Notes: generated from the sequence alone by a model not told the origin. A stretch of 64,000 nucleotides of DNA from Microvirga puerhi (GCF_020089865.1 NZ_JAIRBM010000017.1:44200-108199); one strand, 5' to 3'. Shown: positions 8,660 to 18,434, counted from the first letter of the stretch. Program-made: numbers and translations.

Positions 8660-9097
8660 TCAGCGCTCATCAATCCGGGCGGCTGTGCCATCAATGTGGC
8701 GCGGTCCGCGTCTGGCAAGGCCGAGATAATCGTGGATGATGCGCACGTTGCGCTGATTGGCCTTGAAGAAGACGTCGAATAGATCCCCCGCGACAGGAAT
8801 TGCACCCAATGCGGTGTCAAATGCGATATTGCCGATCATACGGGCGATCTTCCTGCGCGGCAGGCCAAGCCGGCGTGCCTCCCAAACAATGTATCCCGCC
8901 AAAGCCGCCGAGATCACGTCGCCGATGCCCGGGGCGAGACCGATAACGGCATCCAGGCCCACGCGGCGGTTGAGTCCCGGAATGAGGAATGCGTTGTCCA
9001 GGAGCTTCGCCACCATGGTGACGCGTGCAATCGTGTCCTCGCGGCTCGGACCGGCAACCTTGACGGCTTCGAAAAAAGCGCTGCGAGCAGCGTACAT
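8660..9097 (-). CDS. DUF4112 domain protein
   Basis: 145 aa. The central segment matches the DUF4112 pattern: LLDNAFLIPGLNRRVGLDAVIGLAPGIGD, then an amphipathic hydrophobic stretch, then GAIPVAGDLFDVFFKANQRNVRII. The Gly/Pro-rich PGxGD and PVAGDLFD motifs bracket two probable membrane-associated helices. Members are small membrane proteins of unknown function, widespread in alphaproteobacteria. It is the first gene of a two-gene minus-strand unit with the membrane protein at 8259. Confidence 0.82.
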   Translation of the reverse strand: MYAARSAFFEAVKVAGPSREDTIARVTMVAKLLDNAFLIPGLNRRVGLDAVIGLAPGIGDVISAALAGYIVWEARRLGLPRRKIARMIGNIAFDTALGAIPVAGDLFDVFFKANQRNVRIIHDYLGLARRGPRHIDGTAARIDER

Positions 9098-9439
9098 CCT
9101 TCCCTTTCCTCGCTGCCATCCTTAGGCAGCATCCTCGCAGAATGTGTGCATGCATGTCCCGGCCTGCAAGATGGAGGCCTCGGCGATGCTCTAAGGCCTA
9201 GCTACAAAGGCTGATTCAGGATCTCGATCGCGGTATAATAGGACGTGATTCAGGGGCATTGGTTTTAGTTAGGCATTTACTCAAGTCCGCTGGGTTGCCA
9301 GCCTCTATTTCAACCTTAGCTTGCCAAGCTGGCAGCGGCAACTGGCCGTTACGTGCTCAAAATCACAAGCAGACGCAGCGATGCGGCTGACGCTCGCTTA
9401 TTGCCTGCACACAACGGGGGCTTGCATGGGGAGTATCCT
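9098..9439. other. Intergenic region, divergent
   Basis: 342 bases between the DUF4112 gene (minus) and the peptidase gene (plus). A TATAAT hexamer at about 9234-9239 could be a -10 element, but no well-spaced -35 box is evident. The short direct repeat GATTCAGG occurs twice nearby (about 9212 and 9247). No gene or RNA recognised. Confidence 0.4.
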
Positions 9440-9997
9440 ATGGGCACCGAATGTCGAGGACCACATTCGAGACGACGGGGATTCTGCGTCGCGCTTGGAC
9501 TCGTGATCGGCGGAGCACTTCAGTCTGCCGCACATGCGGAGAGTGAAGGAACGACCCTGCCGACAATGCAATACGCGAGCTTGCCTTCTGCAGAAAAAAT
9601 GAAGGCGCCGGCTGCAACGGGGAGCCTCCCCCAGGCGAACGGCTCTCTCACCCCAAGCGCCCGCTTCAACAGCTTCGTCGGTCTCGGCTCCATCGTGCTG
9701 AGATCCGAGGCTCCGACCGGATGCCTTCCGGCCGCTCTGAAGGATGTCGTTGCGGACGTGTCGGCGAAATTCGGATCCGTCAGCGTCGAGTCGACACATC
9801 GGTCTGCAGGACGGAACCGGCGTGCGGGAGGCGCTGACCACTCCCTTCACCTGGCCTGTCGCGCCATCGACTTTCGTGTTCATAGTCGCATACGCGGCGT
9901 CATGGCATATTTGCGCTCGCGTCCCGAAGTCGGGGGTCTTAAGATCTATCGAAACGGCATCATCCATATTGACAATGGAGAACGCCGCAGCTGGTAA
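9440..9997 (+). CDS. Secreted/periplasmic M15-type D-Ala-D-Ala carboxypeptidase-like protein
   Basis: 185 aa from ATG 9440, which is preceded by GGGGAG at suitable spacing; a 29-residue upstream extension would place the signal peptide internally. The N-terminus has arginines, a hydrophobic core (CVALGLVIGGALQSAAHA) and a likely cleavage after AHA. The C-terminal domain carries VESTHRS, GADHSLHLACRAIDFRV and IIHIDNG. These fit the zinc-binding His/Asp pattern of peptidase M15A/DUF882 proteins, which act on peptidoglycan stem peptides. The Ser/Pro/Gly-rich linker (about 35-75) suggests a tethered domain. Catalytic activity is inferred. Confidence 0.75.
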   Translation: MGTECRGPHSRRRGFCVALGLVIGGALQSAAHAESEGTTLPTMQYASLPSAEKMKAPAATGSLPQANGSLTPSARFNSFVGLGSIVLRSEAPTGCLPAALKDVVADVSAKFGSVSVESTHRSAGRNRRAGGADHSLHLACRAIDFRVHSRIRGVMAYLRSRPEVGGLKIYRNGIIHIDNGERRSW

Positions 9998-10012
9998 GGA
10001 CCAAGGAACGGC

Positions 10013-11725
10013 ATGACGAGGAAGTCTGACGCGCAGCTCATTGCAACGCGGATCGCACAAGGACGTGGAAAGGCCGCCGCAGATCTCGTCATCGCCGATG
10101 TCCGTCTGCTCGATCTCGTGACGGGAGCACTTACACAGACCGACATCGCCGTCTGCGGGGATACTATCGTCGGCACCTACGGTCACTATCGCGGCGCCCG
10201 CACCATCGATGGTCGCGGGCGCATCGCCGTTCCGGGCTTCATCGACACGCACCTTCATGTCGAGTCGTCGCTCGTCACGCCTTTCGAGTTCGACCGTTGC
10301 GTCCTGCCTCACGGCGTCACGACCGCGATCTGCGACCCCCATGAAATGGCAAATGTGCTAGGAACGGCAGCATTCGACTACTTCTTGACCTGCGCCGAGC
10401 GGACGATCCTGGATCTGCGCGTCCAGTTGTCGAGCTGTGTTCCGGCAACGCACCTTGAAACATCTGGAGCGCACATAGAAGCCTCTGATCTCATTCGCTA
10501 CCGTCATCACCCGAAGGTGATCGGCCTTGCCGAGTTCATGAATTTCCCAGGTGTTCTGTCAGTCGACCCTGAATGCCTTGCCAAGCTCGAAGCTTTCTCC
10601 GACGGACACATCGACGGACACGCTCCTCTTGTCCGCGGCCTCGACCTCAATGGCTATCTTTCCGCCGGGATCCGCACCGATCACGAGACCACGACTGCAG
10701 CGGAAGCGTTGGAGAAGATTCGGAAAGGCATGACCATTCTCATCCGCGAAGGCTCTGTTTCCAAAGACCTTCATGCATTGGCACCACTGCTTTCGTTGCA
10801 GACTTCGCCGTTCCTCGCCCTCTGCACCGACGATCGTAATCCTCTGGACATCGCGGAAGAGGGGCATCTCGACTATATGATCAGAACTCTGATCCAATTG
10901 GGGTGCGAGCCTCTCGCCGCCTACCGCGCGGCATCGCTGACTGCGGCGCAAGCGTTCGGTCTTCGCGATCGTGGCATGATCACTCCCGGCAAGCGCGCCG
11001 ACATCGTCCTCCTCGACGATCTTGAGACCTGTGCCGTATCGGATGTTTTCAGTGCGGGCCGGCTGGTGAACGAGGCTCTCTTCGCTAAACGGGAAACGGT
11101 GGCACCCATTGGACGGGGGAGCGTCAAGATCGACACGATCTCAGCGCATGATTTTCGAGTGCCCGCGACGGCCACTGAAACCTCGGTGATCGGTGTTATT
11201 CCCGGAAAGATCATCACGGAGAACAACAAGGCGATCCTCCCACATCGGAACGGCTTTGCCGAAGCCGATTTGACGCAGGACATCGTCAAGGTCGCGGTCG
11301 TGGCCCGACACGGCATTAATCGGAATATCGGTGTTGGCTTCGTAAACGGCTTCGGCCTGAAACGCGGCGCCATTGCCTCATCCGTCGGCCACGACAGCCA
11401 TAACATCTGTGTCGTGGGTGCGAATGATGGTGACATGGCAGCAGCAGTCAATCGACTGCGTGACATCGAGGGAGGTTTCGTCGTCGTCTCGGACGGCGTC
11501 GTCCGGGCGGAACTTGCTCTCCCGATTGCGGGCCTCATGAGTGATCTTCCCTATGAAGCGGTGCGTGATGCGCTTTATCCTCTCAGGCATGCTGCGAAGG
11601 ATCTCGGCGTCACACTTCCGGAGCCATTCCTGCAGGTCGCGTTCCTGCCTCTTCCTGTGATCCCTCACCTCAAGATCACGGATTTCGGCCTCGTCGATGT
11701 CGATCGCATGAGCGTCGTATCTTAA
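10013..11725 (+). CDS. ade: Adenine deaminase
   Basis: 570 aa, the usual size for the Ade (EC 3.5.4.2) amidohydrolase family. It shows the amidohydrolase metal motif [13 protein letters not shown], the [10 protein letters not shown] segment, DGHAPLVRG, and the late [18 protein letters not shown] and [13 protein letters not shown] segments characteristic of Ade. It hydrolyses adenine to hypoxanthine and ammonia in purine salvage. ATG 10013 sits 15 bases after the peptidase stop, preceded by AAGGA. The next gene starts 17 bases downstream, so the region may be read as one unit. Confidence 0.93.
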   Translation: MTRKSDAQLIATRIAQGRGKAAADLVIADVRLLDLVTGALTQTDIAVCGDTIVGTYGHYRGARTIDGRGRIAVPGFIDTHLHVESSLVTPFEFDRCVLPHGVTTAICDPHEMANVLGTAAFDYFLTCAERTILDLRVQLSSCVPATHLETSGAHIEASDLIRYRHHPKVIGLAEFMNFPGVLSVDPECLAKLEAFSDGHIDGHAPLVRGLDLNGYLSAGIRTDHETTTAAEALEKIRKGMTILIREGSVSKDLHALAPLLSLQTSPFLALCTDDRNPLDIAEEGHLDYMIRTLIQLGCEPLAAYRAASLTAAQAFGLRDRGMITPGKRADIVLLDDLETCAVSDVFSAGRLVNEALFAKRETVAPIGRGSVKIDTISAHDFRVPATATETSVIGVIPGKIITENNKAILPHRNGFAEADLTQDIVKVAVVARHGINRNIGVGFVNGFGLKRGAIASSVGHDSHNICVVGANDGDMAAAVNRLRDIEGGFVVVSDGVVRAELALPIAGLMSDLPYEAVRDALYPLRHAAKDLGVTLPEPFLQVAFLPLPVIPHLKITDFGLVDVDRMSVVS

Positions 11726-11742
11726 ACGGGAAAAGGCAGCGC

Positions 11743-12615
11743 ATGTTCGAAGGCTTTACACAACGGCAGATCGCGACTCCAGAGGCCGTGATCAATCTCC
11801 GTCAAGGAGGCCATGGCCCAGCAGTCCTGCTCCTTCACGGACATCCGCAGACTCATGTGATGTGGCACCGGATAGCTCCGCGCTTGGCAGATCATTACAC
11901 GGTCATCTGTGCGGATCTGCGCGGCTACGGCGACAGCTCGAAGCCGCCGACGACGCCAGATCACGAGCCCTACTCCAAGCGCGCGATGGCGCGCGACCTC
12001 GTCGAAGCGATGCACATCCTCGGCCACGAGCGCTTCGCCGTCGTCGGTCATGACCGCGGCGGTCGATGTGCGTATCGCATGGCGTTGGACCATCCGAAGC
12101 GCGTGGCAGCCCTATCGGTGCTCGACATCATTCCCACCGCCGAACATTTCCAGCGCACCGATATGGCCTTCGCGATAGGCTATTGGCATTGGTTTTTTCT
12201 AGCGCAACCTTACGATCTTCCCGAACGCCTGATCGCTGCCGACCCCGAGGCATTCTATCTCCGTCGCGGGCGTGCGATGTTTCATGAAGAGGCGCTTGCC
12301 GAATACCGTCGCTGCTTCACCAATCCCGATACGATCCATGCCATGTGTGAGGATTATCGCGCAGGAGCCTCGATCGATATGCGCCTCGACGAGGAAGATC
12401 AAAGGGCGAGACGACGGATCTCATGCCCTGTTCAGGCGCTCTGGGGTCTGAAGAACGGCCTGGAACGCTGGTACGATGTCCTGGCTGTCTGGAAGGACTG
12501 GGCCCATCACGTCGAAGGGCGCGGCATCGATTGCGGGCACTATCTCGCCGAGGAGGCTCCGGAGGAAACCCTTTCAGCACTGGAACCCTTTCTGGCTAAG
12601 ACGATGCGAGCCTGA
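11743..12615 (+). CDS. Alpha/beta hydrolase, fluoroacetate (haloacetate) dehalogenase-like
   Basis: 290 aa. The visible active-site set matches fluoroacetate dehalogenases (EC 3.8.1.3): nucleophile Asp104 in GHDRGGR, carboxylate-binding Arg105 and Arg108, acid Asp128 in LDIIPT, halide pocket His149-Trp150 in YWHWFF and Tyr205 in CEDYRAG, and catalytic His266 in DCGHYLAEE. These enzymes hydrolyse haloacetates to glycolate plus halide through an ester intermediate in the cytoplasm. The residue identities separate it from generic epoxide hydrolases, though the natural substrate is unproven. It follows adenine deaminase by 17 bases on the same strand. Confidence 0.78.
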   Translation: MFEGFTQRQIATPEAVINLRQGGHGPAVLLLHGHPQTHVMWHRIAPRLADHYTVICADLRGYGDSSKPPTTPDHEPYSKRAMARDLVEAMHILGHERFAVVGHDRGGRCAYRMALDHPKRVAALSVLDIIPTAEHFQRTDMAFAIGYWHWFFLAQPYDLPERLIAADPEAFYLRRGRAMFHEEALAEYRRCFTNPDTIHAMCEDYRAGASIDMRLDEEDQRARRRISCPVQALWGLKNGLERWYDVLAVWKDWAHHVEGRGIDCGHYLAEEAPEETLSALEPFLAKTMRA

Positions 12616-12620
12616 GGACT

Positions 12621-13364
12621 TCAGACCCTCCCGATTCGAAACGAGAGCGGAAACCGGATCGTCCGACGATGATCGGTTGGCCCCCATGCCTTTCTCAGTT
12701 CATGAGCGAACTCTGCAATCGGCTGCTGTCCCAGACTCTTTTCGGCAGCTCTCACAGCCGACCATGTATCCGCATAACCGATGAGATCCTCCACTCCCCA
12801 TTGCACGGTGATCGCCATGCTCGGTGGCGTCAGCTCGGCAAACGGGAAATCGAAACCGCGATAGCCCTCTTCCACATGTCTGCGTTCCGGTGGCCAGTAC
12901 GGCCCAATCACATCCCTATAGAAGTGCTGGATGACAGGATCGATGTCCGGATCCGCCTGGATCACGCCATAGGTGATGAGCGCCAGAACGCTACCCGGTT
13001 TTCCAATGCGGCGCATCTCTTCATAGAAGGCGGGAAGATCAAACCAATGCGCGGCCTGGGCGACGGTCACGAGATCGACGGATCGATCTTCTAAGCCAGT
13101 CTTCTCGGCAGGAGCGACACGATACGACACGCCCTCATGTGGCACGGCGCTTTCTATCTGCTTGGCACTTGCATCCGTCGCGATGACCGATCTGAACCGA
13201 TTTGCGAGAAGCACCGAGAGTTGGCCGGTGCCGCACCCGACATCTAGCGCAACATCCGTTGAACGGCACAGACCCGCAAGATAATCGATGAGGGCTGAAG
13301 GATAAGTTGGCCGATAAGCTGCGTAATCACCAGACTTCGACGAGAAATGATCTTTGAAAGTCAT
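12621..13364 (-). CDS. Class I SAM-dependent methyltransferase
   Basis: 247 aa. The SAM-binding motif I is VALDVGCGTGQLSVLLA near residues 38-54, with the acidic end of beta-2 (VIATDAS) and the motif VDLVTVAQAAHWFD following. The start MTFKDHFSSKSGDYAAYRPTYP is typical of the family of small-molecule methyltransferases often called UbiE/trans-aconitate type. The substrate is not identifiable. It is the last gene of the compact unit pncB-pxpA-methyltransferase, lying 3 bases after pxpA. Confidence 0.85.
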   Translation of the reverse strand: MTFKDHFSSKSGDYAAYRPTYPSALIDYLAGLCRSTDVALDVGCGTGQLSVLLANRFRSVIATDASAKQIESAVPHEGVSYRVAPAEKTGLEDRSVDLVTVAQAAHWFDLPAFYEEMRRIGKPGSVLALITYGVIQADPDIDPVIQHFYRDVIGPYWPPERRHVEEGYRGFDFPFAELTPPSMAITVQWGVEDLIGYADTWSAVRAAEKSLGQQPIAEFAHELRKAWGPTDHRRTIRFPLSFRIGRV

Positions 13365-13367
13365 GGA

Positions 13368-14132
13368 TCAGAGGACGGTAAAGGATGTGACGGAAATGCC
13401 GCTGGCTTCGAGTTTCTGGCGAATCGTTCGCGCCATGGCGACTGCGCTCGGTTCGTCGCCATGGACACAGATGGTATCGATCGTAACCGGAATGCGCTTT
13501 CCAGAGACGCTCATCACCGCGCGATCCTCCAAAGTGCGCAGCACGCGTTCGGCGGCGGTCTCCGCATCGTGCAGAACCGAGCCCGGCTTCTTGCGGCTGG
13601 TCAGGGTTCCGTTATCCTCATAGGTTCTGTCCGCGAAAAATTCCCGCGCGACGGGAACACCGATCTGCTCGGACGCTTTCTCCATGAGAAGGCCCGGCAT
13701 GCAGACATTCACCAAGCTCGCGTCGACACCCTTGATGGCACGAGCGATGGCAAGCGCCAGATCTTCATCCTCGTTGGCCATATTGTTGAGCGAGCCGTGC
13801 GCCTTCACGTAGGAGACGCGATGCCCCGCCAGCGCCGCGACGGCCTGCAATGCACCGATCTGGTATGCGATCATCCGCTCGATATCTGCCGGGCTATCGC
13901 CCTTGATAACCCGTCGGCCAAAGCCCTGCAGATCGTTGAACCCTGGATGCGCCCCGATCGCGACGCCCTTGCGCAAAGCCGTTGCAGCGGTTCTGAACAT
14001 CGTTCCGGGGTCGCCTGCGTGGAAGCCACAGGCGACGTTTGCAGACGACACGATATCCAACATGGCTTCGTCGTCACCCATGGGCCACGGCCCGAAGCCT
14101 TCACCCATATCGCAGTTGAGATCGATCTTCAT
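13368..14132 (-). CDS. pxpA: LamB/YcsF family protein, 5-oxoprolinase subunit A homologue
   Basis: 254 aa, full family length. It begins [16 protein letters not shown], the diagnostic start of LamB/YcsF proteins, followed by [38 protein letters not shown] and the C-terminal [15 protein letters not shown]. PxpA works with PxpB and PxpC to open 5-oxoproline to glutamate with ATP. No PxpB/C gene is nearby, so the partners must be elsewhere or the role differs. It sits between pncB and a methyltransferase gene with 3-base gaps on both sides, an uncommon neighbourhood. Confidence 0.88.
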   Translation of the reverse strand: MKIDLNCDMGEGFGPWPMGDDEAMLDIVSSANVACGFHAGDPGTMFRTAATALRKGVAIGAHPGFNDLQGFGRRVIKGDSPADIERMIAYQIGALQAVAALAGHRVSYVKAHGSLNNMANEDEDLALAIARAIKGVDASLVNVCMPGLLMEKASEQIGVPVAREFFADRTYEDNGTLTSRKKPGSVLHDAETAAERVLRTLEDRAVMSVSGKRIPVTIDTICVHGDEPSAVAMARTIRQKLEASGISVTSFTVL

Positions 14133-14135
14133 CGC

Positions 14136-15428
14136 TTACACCAGGACCGGCTTGGCGTTTTGTACGCCGACATTGAAAACACGTTTGTAGCGTTCAATCT
14201 CGGCCTTGGGGCCTAGAGCCTTGGTCGGATTATCGGACAGTTTCACGGTCGGACGTCCGTTCGCCGAAATGACCTTGCAGACGATGGATATGGGGTCGAG
14301 TGCGCCATCTGGCGCAAATCCACGAAAATCGTTCGTGAGCAATGTACCCCAACCGTAACCGATGCGCATGCGCCCTAAGAAGTGCTGATGGATACGCTTG
14401 ATCACATCCACGTCGAGACCGTCTGAGAAGATCGCGAGTTTGTCCTTCGGGTTCTGACCTCGCTCCAGCCACCAGGCGATGGCCTCCTCCCCTCCTTCGA
14501 TCGGATCTTTGGAATCGACGCGGATGCCCGTCCAGGCGGCGACCCAACTGGGGGCGTTGCTGAGGAAATTCGTCGTCCCGTAAGTATCAGGCAGGATGAT
14601 GCGCAGATTTCCCTCATAGTCGCTCTGCCAGTCGGCGAGGACCCGATAGGGCGCCATGGCCATGTCCTGATCGTTATCCGTCAGGGCGGTATAGACCATG
14701 GGCAGTTCGTGGGCGTTGGTACCGACGGCCTCGACTTCTCGCCGCATGGCGATCAGGCAATTGGACGTTCCAAGAAAGGCCGGCCCCAGACCTTCAATCA
14801 TCGCCTGGACGCACCAATCCTGCCACAGGAATCCATGACGGCGGCGGGTTCCGAAATCTGTAACCGAGAGATCAGGCAGGGCTTTGAGCTGCTGGATCTT
14901 CTCCCAGACCCGCGTCATGGCTCGGGCATAGAGAACCTGAAGCTCGAACTTGCCCATGCCTTTGAGCACACCGCGGGAGCGCAGTTCGTTGAGAATCGCA
15001 AGAGCCGGAATCTCCCACATGGTGGTTTCGATCCAGGGGCCGTGAAAGGTGAGGACATATTGCCCATCTTCCTTCTCCAGGAGGTATTCCGGGAAACGGA
15101 AGGTTTCCAGCCAATCCATGAACTCCGGCGAGAACATCTGCCGCTTGCCATAGAACGTATTGCCGCGCAGCCATGTGGATTCGCCCCGGGTTAGCGACAG
15201 GGAGCGCACGTGATCGAGCTGCTCGCGCAGTTCGCCCATGTCAATGATTTCGGCGAGCCTGATCCGGGTGGTGCGGTTCTGAATCCCGAACGTCACCTGC
15301 ACGTCCCGATGGCGGCGAAAAATCGTCTGCGCCATCAAAAGCTTATAGAAATCCGTGTCGAGCACCGACCGGACGATCGGGTCGATTTTCCAGGTGTGGT
15401 TATAAACCCTGGTCGCGATGTCCACCAT
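14136..15428 (-). CDS. pncB: Nicotinate phosphoribosyltransferase
   Basis: 430 aa from ATG 15428, preceded by AAGGAG at 6 bases; a 22-residue upstream extension lacks a ribosome site. Typical features are the N-terminal [19 protein letters not shown], the [15 protein letters not shown] segment with the active-site His region, [25 protein letters not shown], and IFSDGLDVD late in the chain. It converts nicotinate and PRPP to nicotinate mononucleotide for NAD salvage (Preiss-Handler route) in the cytoplasm. It is the first gene of a tight operon with pxpA and a methyltransferase. Confidence 0.93.
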   Translation of the reverse strand: MVDIATRVYNHTWKIDPIVRSVLDTDFYKLLMAQTIFRRHRDVQVTFGIQNRTTRIRLAEIIDMGELREQLDHVRSLSLTRGESTWLRGNTFYGKRQMFSPEFMDWLETFRFPEYLLEKEDGQYVLTFHGPWIETTMWEIPALAILNELRSRGVLKGMGKFELQVLYARAMTRVWEKIQQLKALPDLSVTDFGTRRRHGFLWQDWCVQAMIEGLGPAFLGTSNCLIAMRREVEAVGTNAHELPMVYTALTDNDQDMAMAPYRVLADWQSDYEGNLRIILPDTYGTTNFLSNAPSWVAAWTGIRVDSKDPIEGGEEAIAWWLERGQNPKDKLAIFSDGLDVDVIKRIHQHFLGRMRIGYGWGTLLTNDFRGFAPDGALDPISIVCKVISANGRPTVKLSDNPTKALGPKAEIERYKRVFNVGVQNAKPVLV

Positions 15429-15639
15429 CGCCTGCTCCTTGCAGCCTGAAGGAAGGCGGACAATAGCGAAGCAGGCCGGGCGGCGAAAGAGCAAGGCGAA
15501 CTGAAAGTCGGCTACGTTTTTTGAGCCCTTCAGGGTGGCGCCACGCCGATCTGGACGGAAGCGTAGTACGTAGGAACGTTCTCGATGTCGGCGAGAGGCG
15601 GGGCACGCAGCCCCGCCGCTTCTGCGAAGCAGTCATCGA

Positions 15640-16152
15640 TCAGCGCAGATCGACCTTCTTCTGGTCGCCGATATCGGTCGGCGACTGCCCGGTGACCGCC
15701 GCCTTGGCGTAGCCGTAGAGATGGACGAGCGTGGACGACGGACTGTCCCAGAACTCTCCCCTCGCGGGGTGAACGCGCACGAGAGCGATTGATGGATCGT
15801 CCTTCCCATTCGGGAACCAGGCGCGAAGACCTTCTGACCATTTGTCGTCGACCGTCGCCTTGTCGCGCACGATCTCTGCTTTACCCGAAACCGATACGTA
15901 ATTCTGTTTTTCAGGATCGGAATAGGCAAGGTTGACTTCGTTGTCCCGCGAGATCTCGGTCAGCTTCGGGGATTGCACCTTCGTGAAAAACCAGAGGTCG
16001 CCGTGCTCGTCCGTCTCCTGGCTGTACATGGGTCGGCTATGGAGCGTGCCGTCGGCATCGACAGTCGTCATCATGGCGATCTTCATGTCCTGTATCATGT
16101 CATAAAGCTTCTTGGCATTGGGGTCGCCGTGGCCGTGCTGATGCATCGTCAT
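15640..16152 (-). CDS. General stress protein 26-like, PNPOx/flavin split-barrel family
   Basis: 170 aa. The sequence KLYDMIQDMKIAMMTTVDADGTLHSRPM, then DLWFFTKVQSPKLTEISRDNEVNLAYSD and QNYVSVSGKAEIVRD, follows the pyridoxamine-5'-phosphate-oxidase-like split-barrel proteins of the stress-protein type. These bind FMN/FAD rather than making PLP. A His-rich N-terminus (MHQHGHGD) precedes the domain. Two in-frame ATGs (16152 and 16146) are possible; AGAGGAT ahead of 16152 favours the first. Standing alone on the minus strand, its role is likely redox or stress related. Confidence 0.82.
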   Translation of the reverse strand: MTMHQHGHGDPNAKKLYDMIQDMKIAMMTTVDADGTLHSRPMYSQETDEHGDLWFFTKVQSPKLTEISRDNEVNLAYSDPEKQNYVSVSGKAEIVRDKATVDDKWSEGLRAWFPNGKDDPSIALVRVHPARGEFWDSPSSTLVHLYGYAKAAVTGQSPTDIGDQKKVDLR

Positions 16153-16385
16153 ATCCTCTAAGCTCGTCTCAAATCCTCAAATCAAATGCCGATGGACCCG
16201 CAATTGTGCGGCCATGGCAGGCATCGGGCGTGGATCGGCTGCCCAACGAGGCTTGGGGGACAACGGACAAGGTCTGCTTTGGTTCTGACAGCGGAACCGC
16301 AGAGACGATGCCTTAACGGACGGCTGTCGGCTCTTTACATGAGGGATAGAACCGGCTCACAAGGTTCGGCAAAGGAGGCTCGACC

Positions 16386-17516
16386 GTGGCGATTACCCGT
16401 GAAGATGTCTTGAAGGCCCTTGAGGCTGTGCCGGTTGATGCCGGCGGCCGCGTCAACCTCGTGGCGTCCGGCCGATTGTCCGAGGTGGTCGTCGACGGTG
16501 CGTCTCGTGTCATGTTCTCCGTCTTTGTCGAGCCTTCAGAAGCGCCAGCTATGGAGCAGGTGCGCCAAGCGGCGCAGAATGCCGTTCAGCGTTTGCCTGG
16601 AGTAAAGGGCGTCTTTGCTACTCTGACCGCTGAACGCCCTGCATCGGCAGGTGCTGCTACGCCTCAAGCACAAGCACCACGCCGCTCACCGCCGGGCACC
16701 GCGCCGAAGGGACAGCAGATCCCAGGGGTGAAGCACATTATCGCCGTCGCCTCCGGAAAGGGCGGTGTCGGCAAGTCGACCACTGCCTGCAACCTTGCAC
16801 TGGGGCTCAAAGCCATCGGTCTGAAGGTCGGTCTCCTCGATGCCGACATCTATGGCCCGTCAATGCCCAAGCTCCTCGGCATTCATGGCAAGCCGAAGCT
16901 GCTCGAGAACCGCATTCTCGAACCGATGGAGGCCTATGGACTAAAAGTGATGTCCATCGGCTTTCTCGTCGATGAGGAAGCCGCCATGATCTGGCGTGGC
17001 CCGATGGTGATGTCGGCCATCACGCAGATGCTGCGGGAAGTAGCCTGGGGCGACCTGGACGTGCTGGTCGTGGATATGCCGCCGGGCACCGGCGATGCTC
17101 AGCTGACCATGGCTCAAGCAACTCCTCTGGCCGGCGCCATCATCGTATCGACACCGCAGGATCTTGCTCTGATCGATGCGCGACGCGGCGTATCCATGTT
17201 CAAGCGAGTGGAAGTGCCGATCCTCGGCATCGTCGAAAACATGGCAACATTCATCTGTCCCCATTGCGGACAGTCCTCTCATATCTTCGGACATGGCGGT
17301 GCACGGATGGAAGCAGAGCGCCTTGGCGTACCTTTCCTCGGCGAGGTGCCGCTGACGATGTCGATCCGCGAATTGTCGGATGCCGGCCGTCCTGTCGTCG
17401 CTGTCGACCCTGATGGGCCTCATGCGGCCATTTACAAGGCCATGGCCCGTCAGGTCGCGGATGTTCTCATGGGCCACAGCGGCGTTCGTCCTCCGCCACG
17501 GATCGTCATCGAGTAG
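16386..17516 (+). CDS. mrp: Mrp/ApbC family P-loop iron-sulfur carrier ATPase
   Basis: 376 aa. The N-terminal MIP18/DUF59-like domain (about 5-80) is joined by a Pro/Ala-rich linker to a MinD-type P-loop domain with SGKGGVGKST (123-132), DADIYGPSMPKLLG, IWRGPMVMSAI, VVDMPPGTGDAQL and ENMATFICPHCG. The CPHC pair is the metal-cluster-binding CxxC of ApbC/Nbp35 proteins. It assembles or carries [4Fe-4S] clusters for apoenzymes in the cytoplasm. The GTG start at 16386 has an excellent AAAGGAGG site. It is followed after 5 bases by mobA, making a likely metallocofactor operon. Confidence 0.93.
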   Translation: MAITREDVLKALEAVPVDAGGRVNLVASGRLSEVVVDGASRVMFSVFVEPSEAPAMEQVRQAAQNAVQRLPGVKGVFATLTAERPASAGAATPQAQAPRRSPPGTAPKGQQIPGVKHIIAVASGKGGVGKSTTACNLALGLKAIGLKVGLLDADIYGPSMPKLLGIHGKPKLLENRILEPMEAYGLKVMSIGFLVDEEAAMIWRGPMVMSAITQMLREVAWGDLDVLVVDMPPGTGDAQLTMAQATPLAGAIIVSTPQDLALIDARRGVSMFKRVEVPILGIVENMATFICPHCGQSSHIFGHGGARMEAERLGVPFLGEVPLTMSIRELSDAGRPVVAVDPDGPHAAIYKAMARQVADVLMGHSGVRPPPRIVIE

Positions 17517-17521
17517 ACGAC

Positions 17522-18214
17522 GTGCACGACGCGTCGCCCTTTCCACCTACACTCGGCGTCGTCCTTGCTGGCGGGCGTGGAACGCGCATGGGAGGTGTAG
17601 ACAAGGCACTGTTGGCGCTCGGTGGCGAACCGCTCCTTCATCGTATCGTTCGGCGCCTCGGCCCTCAATGCGATGGCCTCATTCTGAATGCCAACGGAGA
17701 TGCGGCTCGCTTCAAGGATTTCGGGCTGCCTGTGGTTTGTGATCCGCCATCTGGGTCTCTCGGTCCGCTTTCCGGTATTCTGTCCGGCCTCGACTGGGCC
17801 GCCGTTCACAGACCGGATATAGAATGGATCGTCAGCGTCTCAAGCGATACGCCCTTTGTTCCGAGCGACCTCGTAGGCCGTCTTCATGAAGCACAACGGC
17901 GTGAGAGACGCGATCTCGTCCTAGCCCTGTCCGCAGGCAGACTGCACCCGACGATCGGACTGTGGTCCCGGCGATTGAGATCGGATCTTCGACACGTCCT
18001 CGTAACGCAGGGTTCTCGAAGCGTACTGTCCTTGGCAGAACGACACGGCTTTGCACAAGCCGGCTGGACCGACACGCCCTTTGACCCCTTCTTCAACATC
18101 AATACGCCAGAGGAACACGCAATGGCGGAACTGCTTCTGGCGAAGCAACAGGCCGAGCCCACACTTCCAGGAAATGCTGGCGGTAAATGTTCAGGTGTGA
18201 GTCATCGCTCATGA
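17522..18214 (+). CDS. mobA: Molybdenum cofactor guanylyltransferase
   Basis: 230 aa, GTG start 5 bases after mrp. It has the nucleotidyltransferase start LAGGRGTRMGGVDKALLALGG, the acidic SSDTPFVPSDL region, HPTIGLWS and the late FDPFFNINTPEE typical of MobA. It transfers GMP to Mo-molybdopterin, making the (bis-)MGD form used by DMSO-reductase family enzymes such as the formate dehydrogenase encoded at 55-58 kb. The last ~25 residues are a nonconserved tail. Its stop overlaps the tusA start (ATGA). Confidence 0.9.
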   Translation: MHDASPFPPTLGVVLAGGRGTRMGGVDKALLALGGEPLLHRIVRRLGPQCDGLILNANGDAARFKDFGLPVVCDPPSGSLGPLSGILSGLDWAAVHRPDIEWIVSVSSDTPFVPSDLVGRLHEAQRRERRDLVLALSAGRLHPTIGLWSRRLRSDLRHVLVTQGSRSVLSLAERHGFAQAGWTDTPFDPFFNINTPEEHAMAELLLAKQQAEPTLPGNAGGKCSGVSHRS

Positions 18215-18429
18215 AGAAGCTCGACCTCTCCGGTCTGAAGTGCCCTCTGCCCGTGCTTCGAACCCGCAAGGCATTGCTTCGTCTCTCGCCCGGAGATCAA
18301 CTTCAAGTCGTATGCACCGATCTTCTCGCAACGATTGACATCCCCAATCTCATTCGAGAAACGGGCGACGTCCTGGAGCAGCAGGCCCACGACGGACACC
18401 AGCTCATCTTCCGCATCCGGAAGGGCTGA
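18211..18429 (+). CDS. tusA: TusA-family sulfur carrier protein
   Basis: 72 aa from ATG 18211, which overlaps the mobA stop by 4 bases; the longer frame from 18187 is not needed. It shows the TusA/SirA signature LDLSGLKCPLPVLRTRKAL with the persulfide-forming Cys in a CPxP motif, then DLLATIDIPNLIRETG. TusA proteins relay sulfane sulfur to tRNA thiolation, molybdenum cofactor synthesis or formate dehydrogenase sulfuration. Coupling to mobA suggests service to Mo enzymes; that is inference. Confidence 0.9.
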   Translation: MKKLDLSGLKCPLPVLRTRKALLRLSPGDQLQVVCTDLLATIDIPNLIRETGDVLEQQAHDGHQLIFRIRKG

Positions 18430-18434
18430 ATCAT

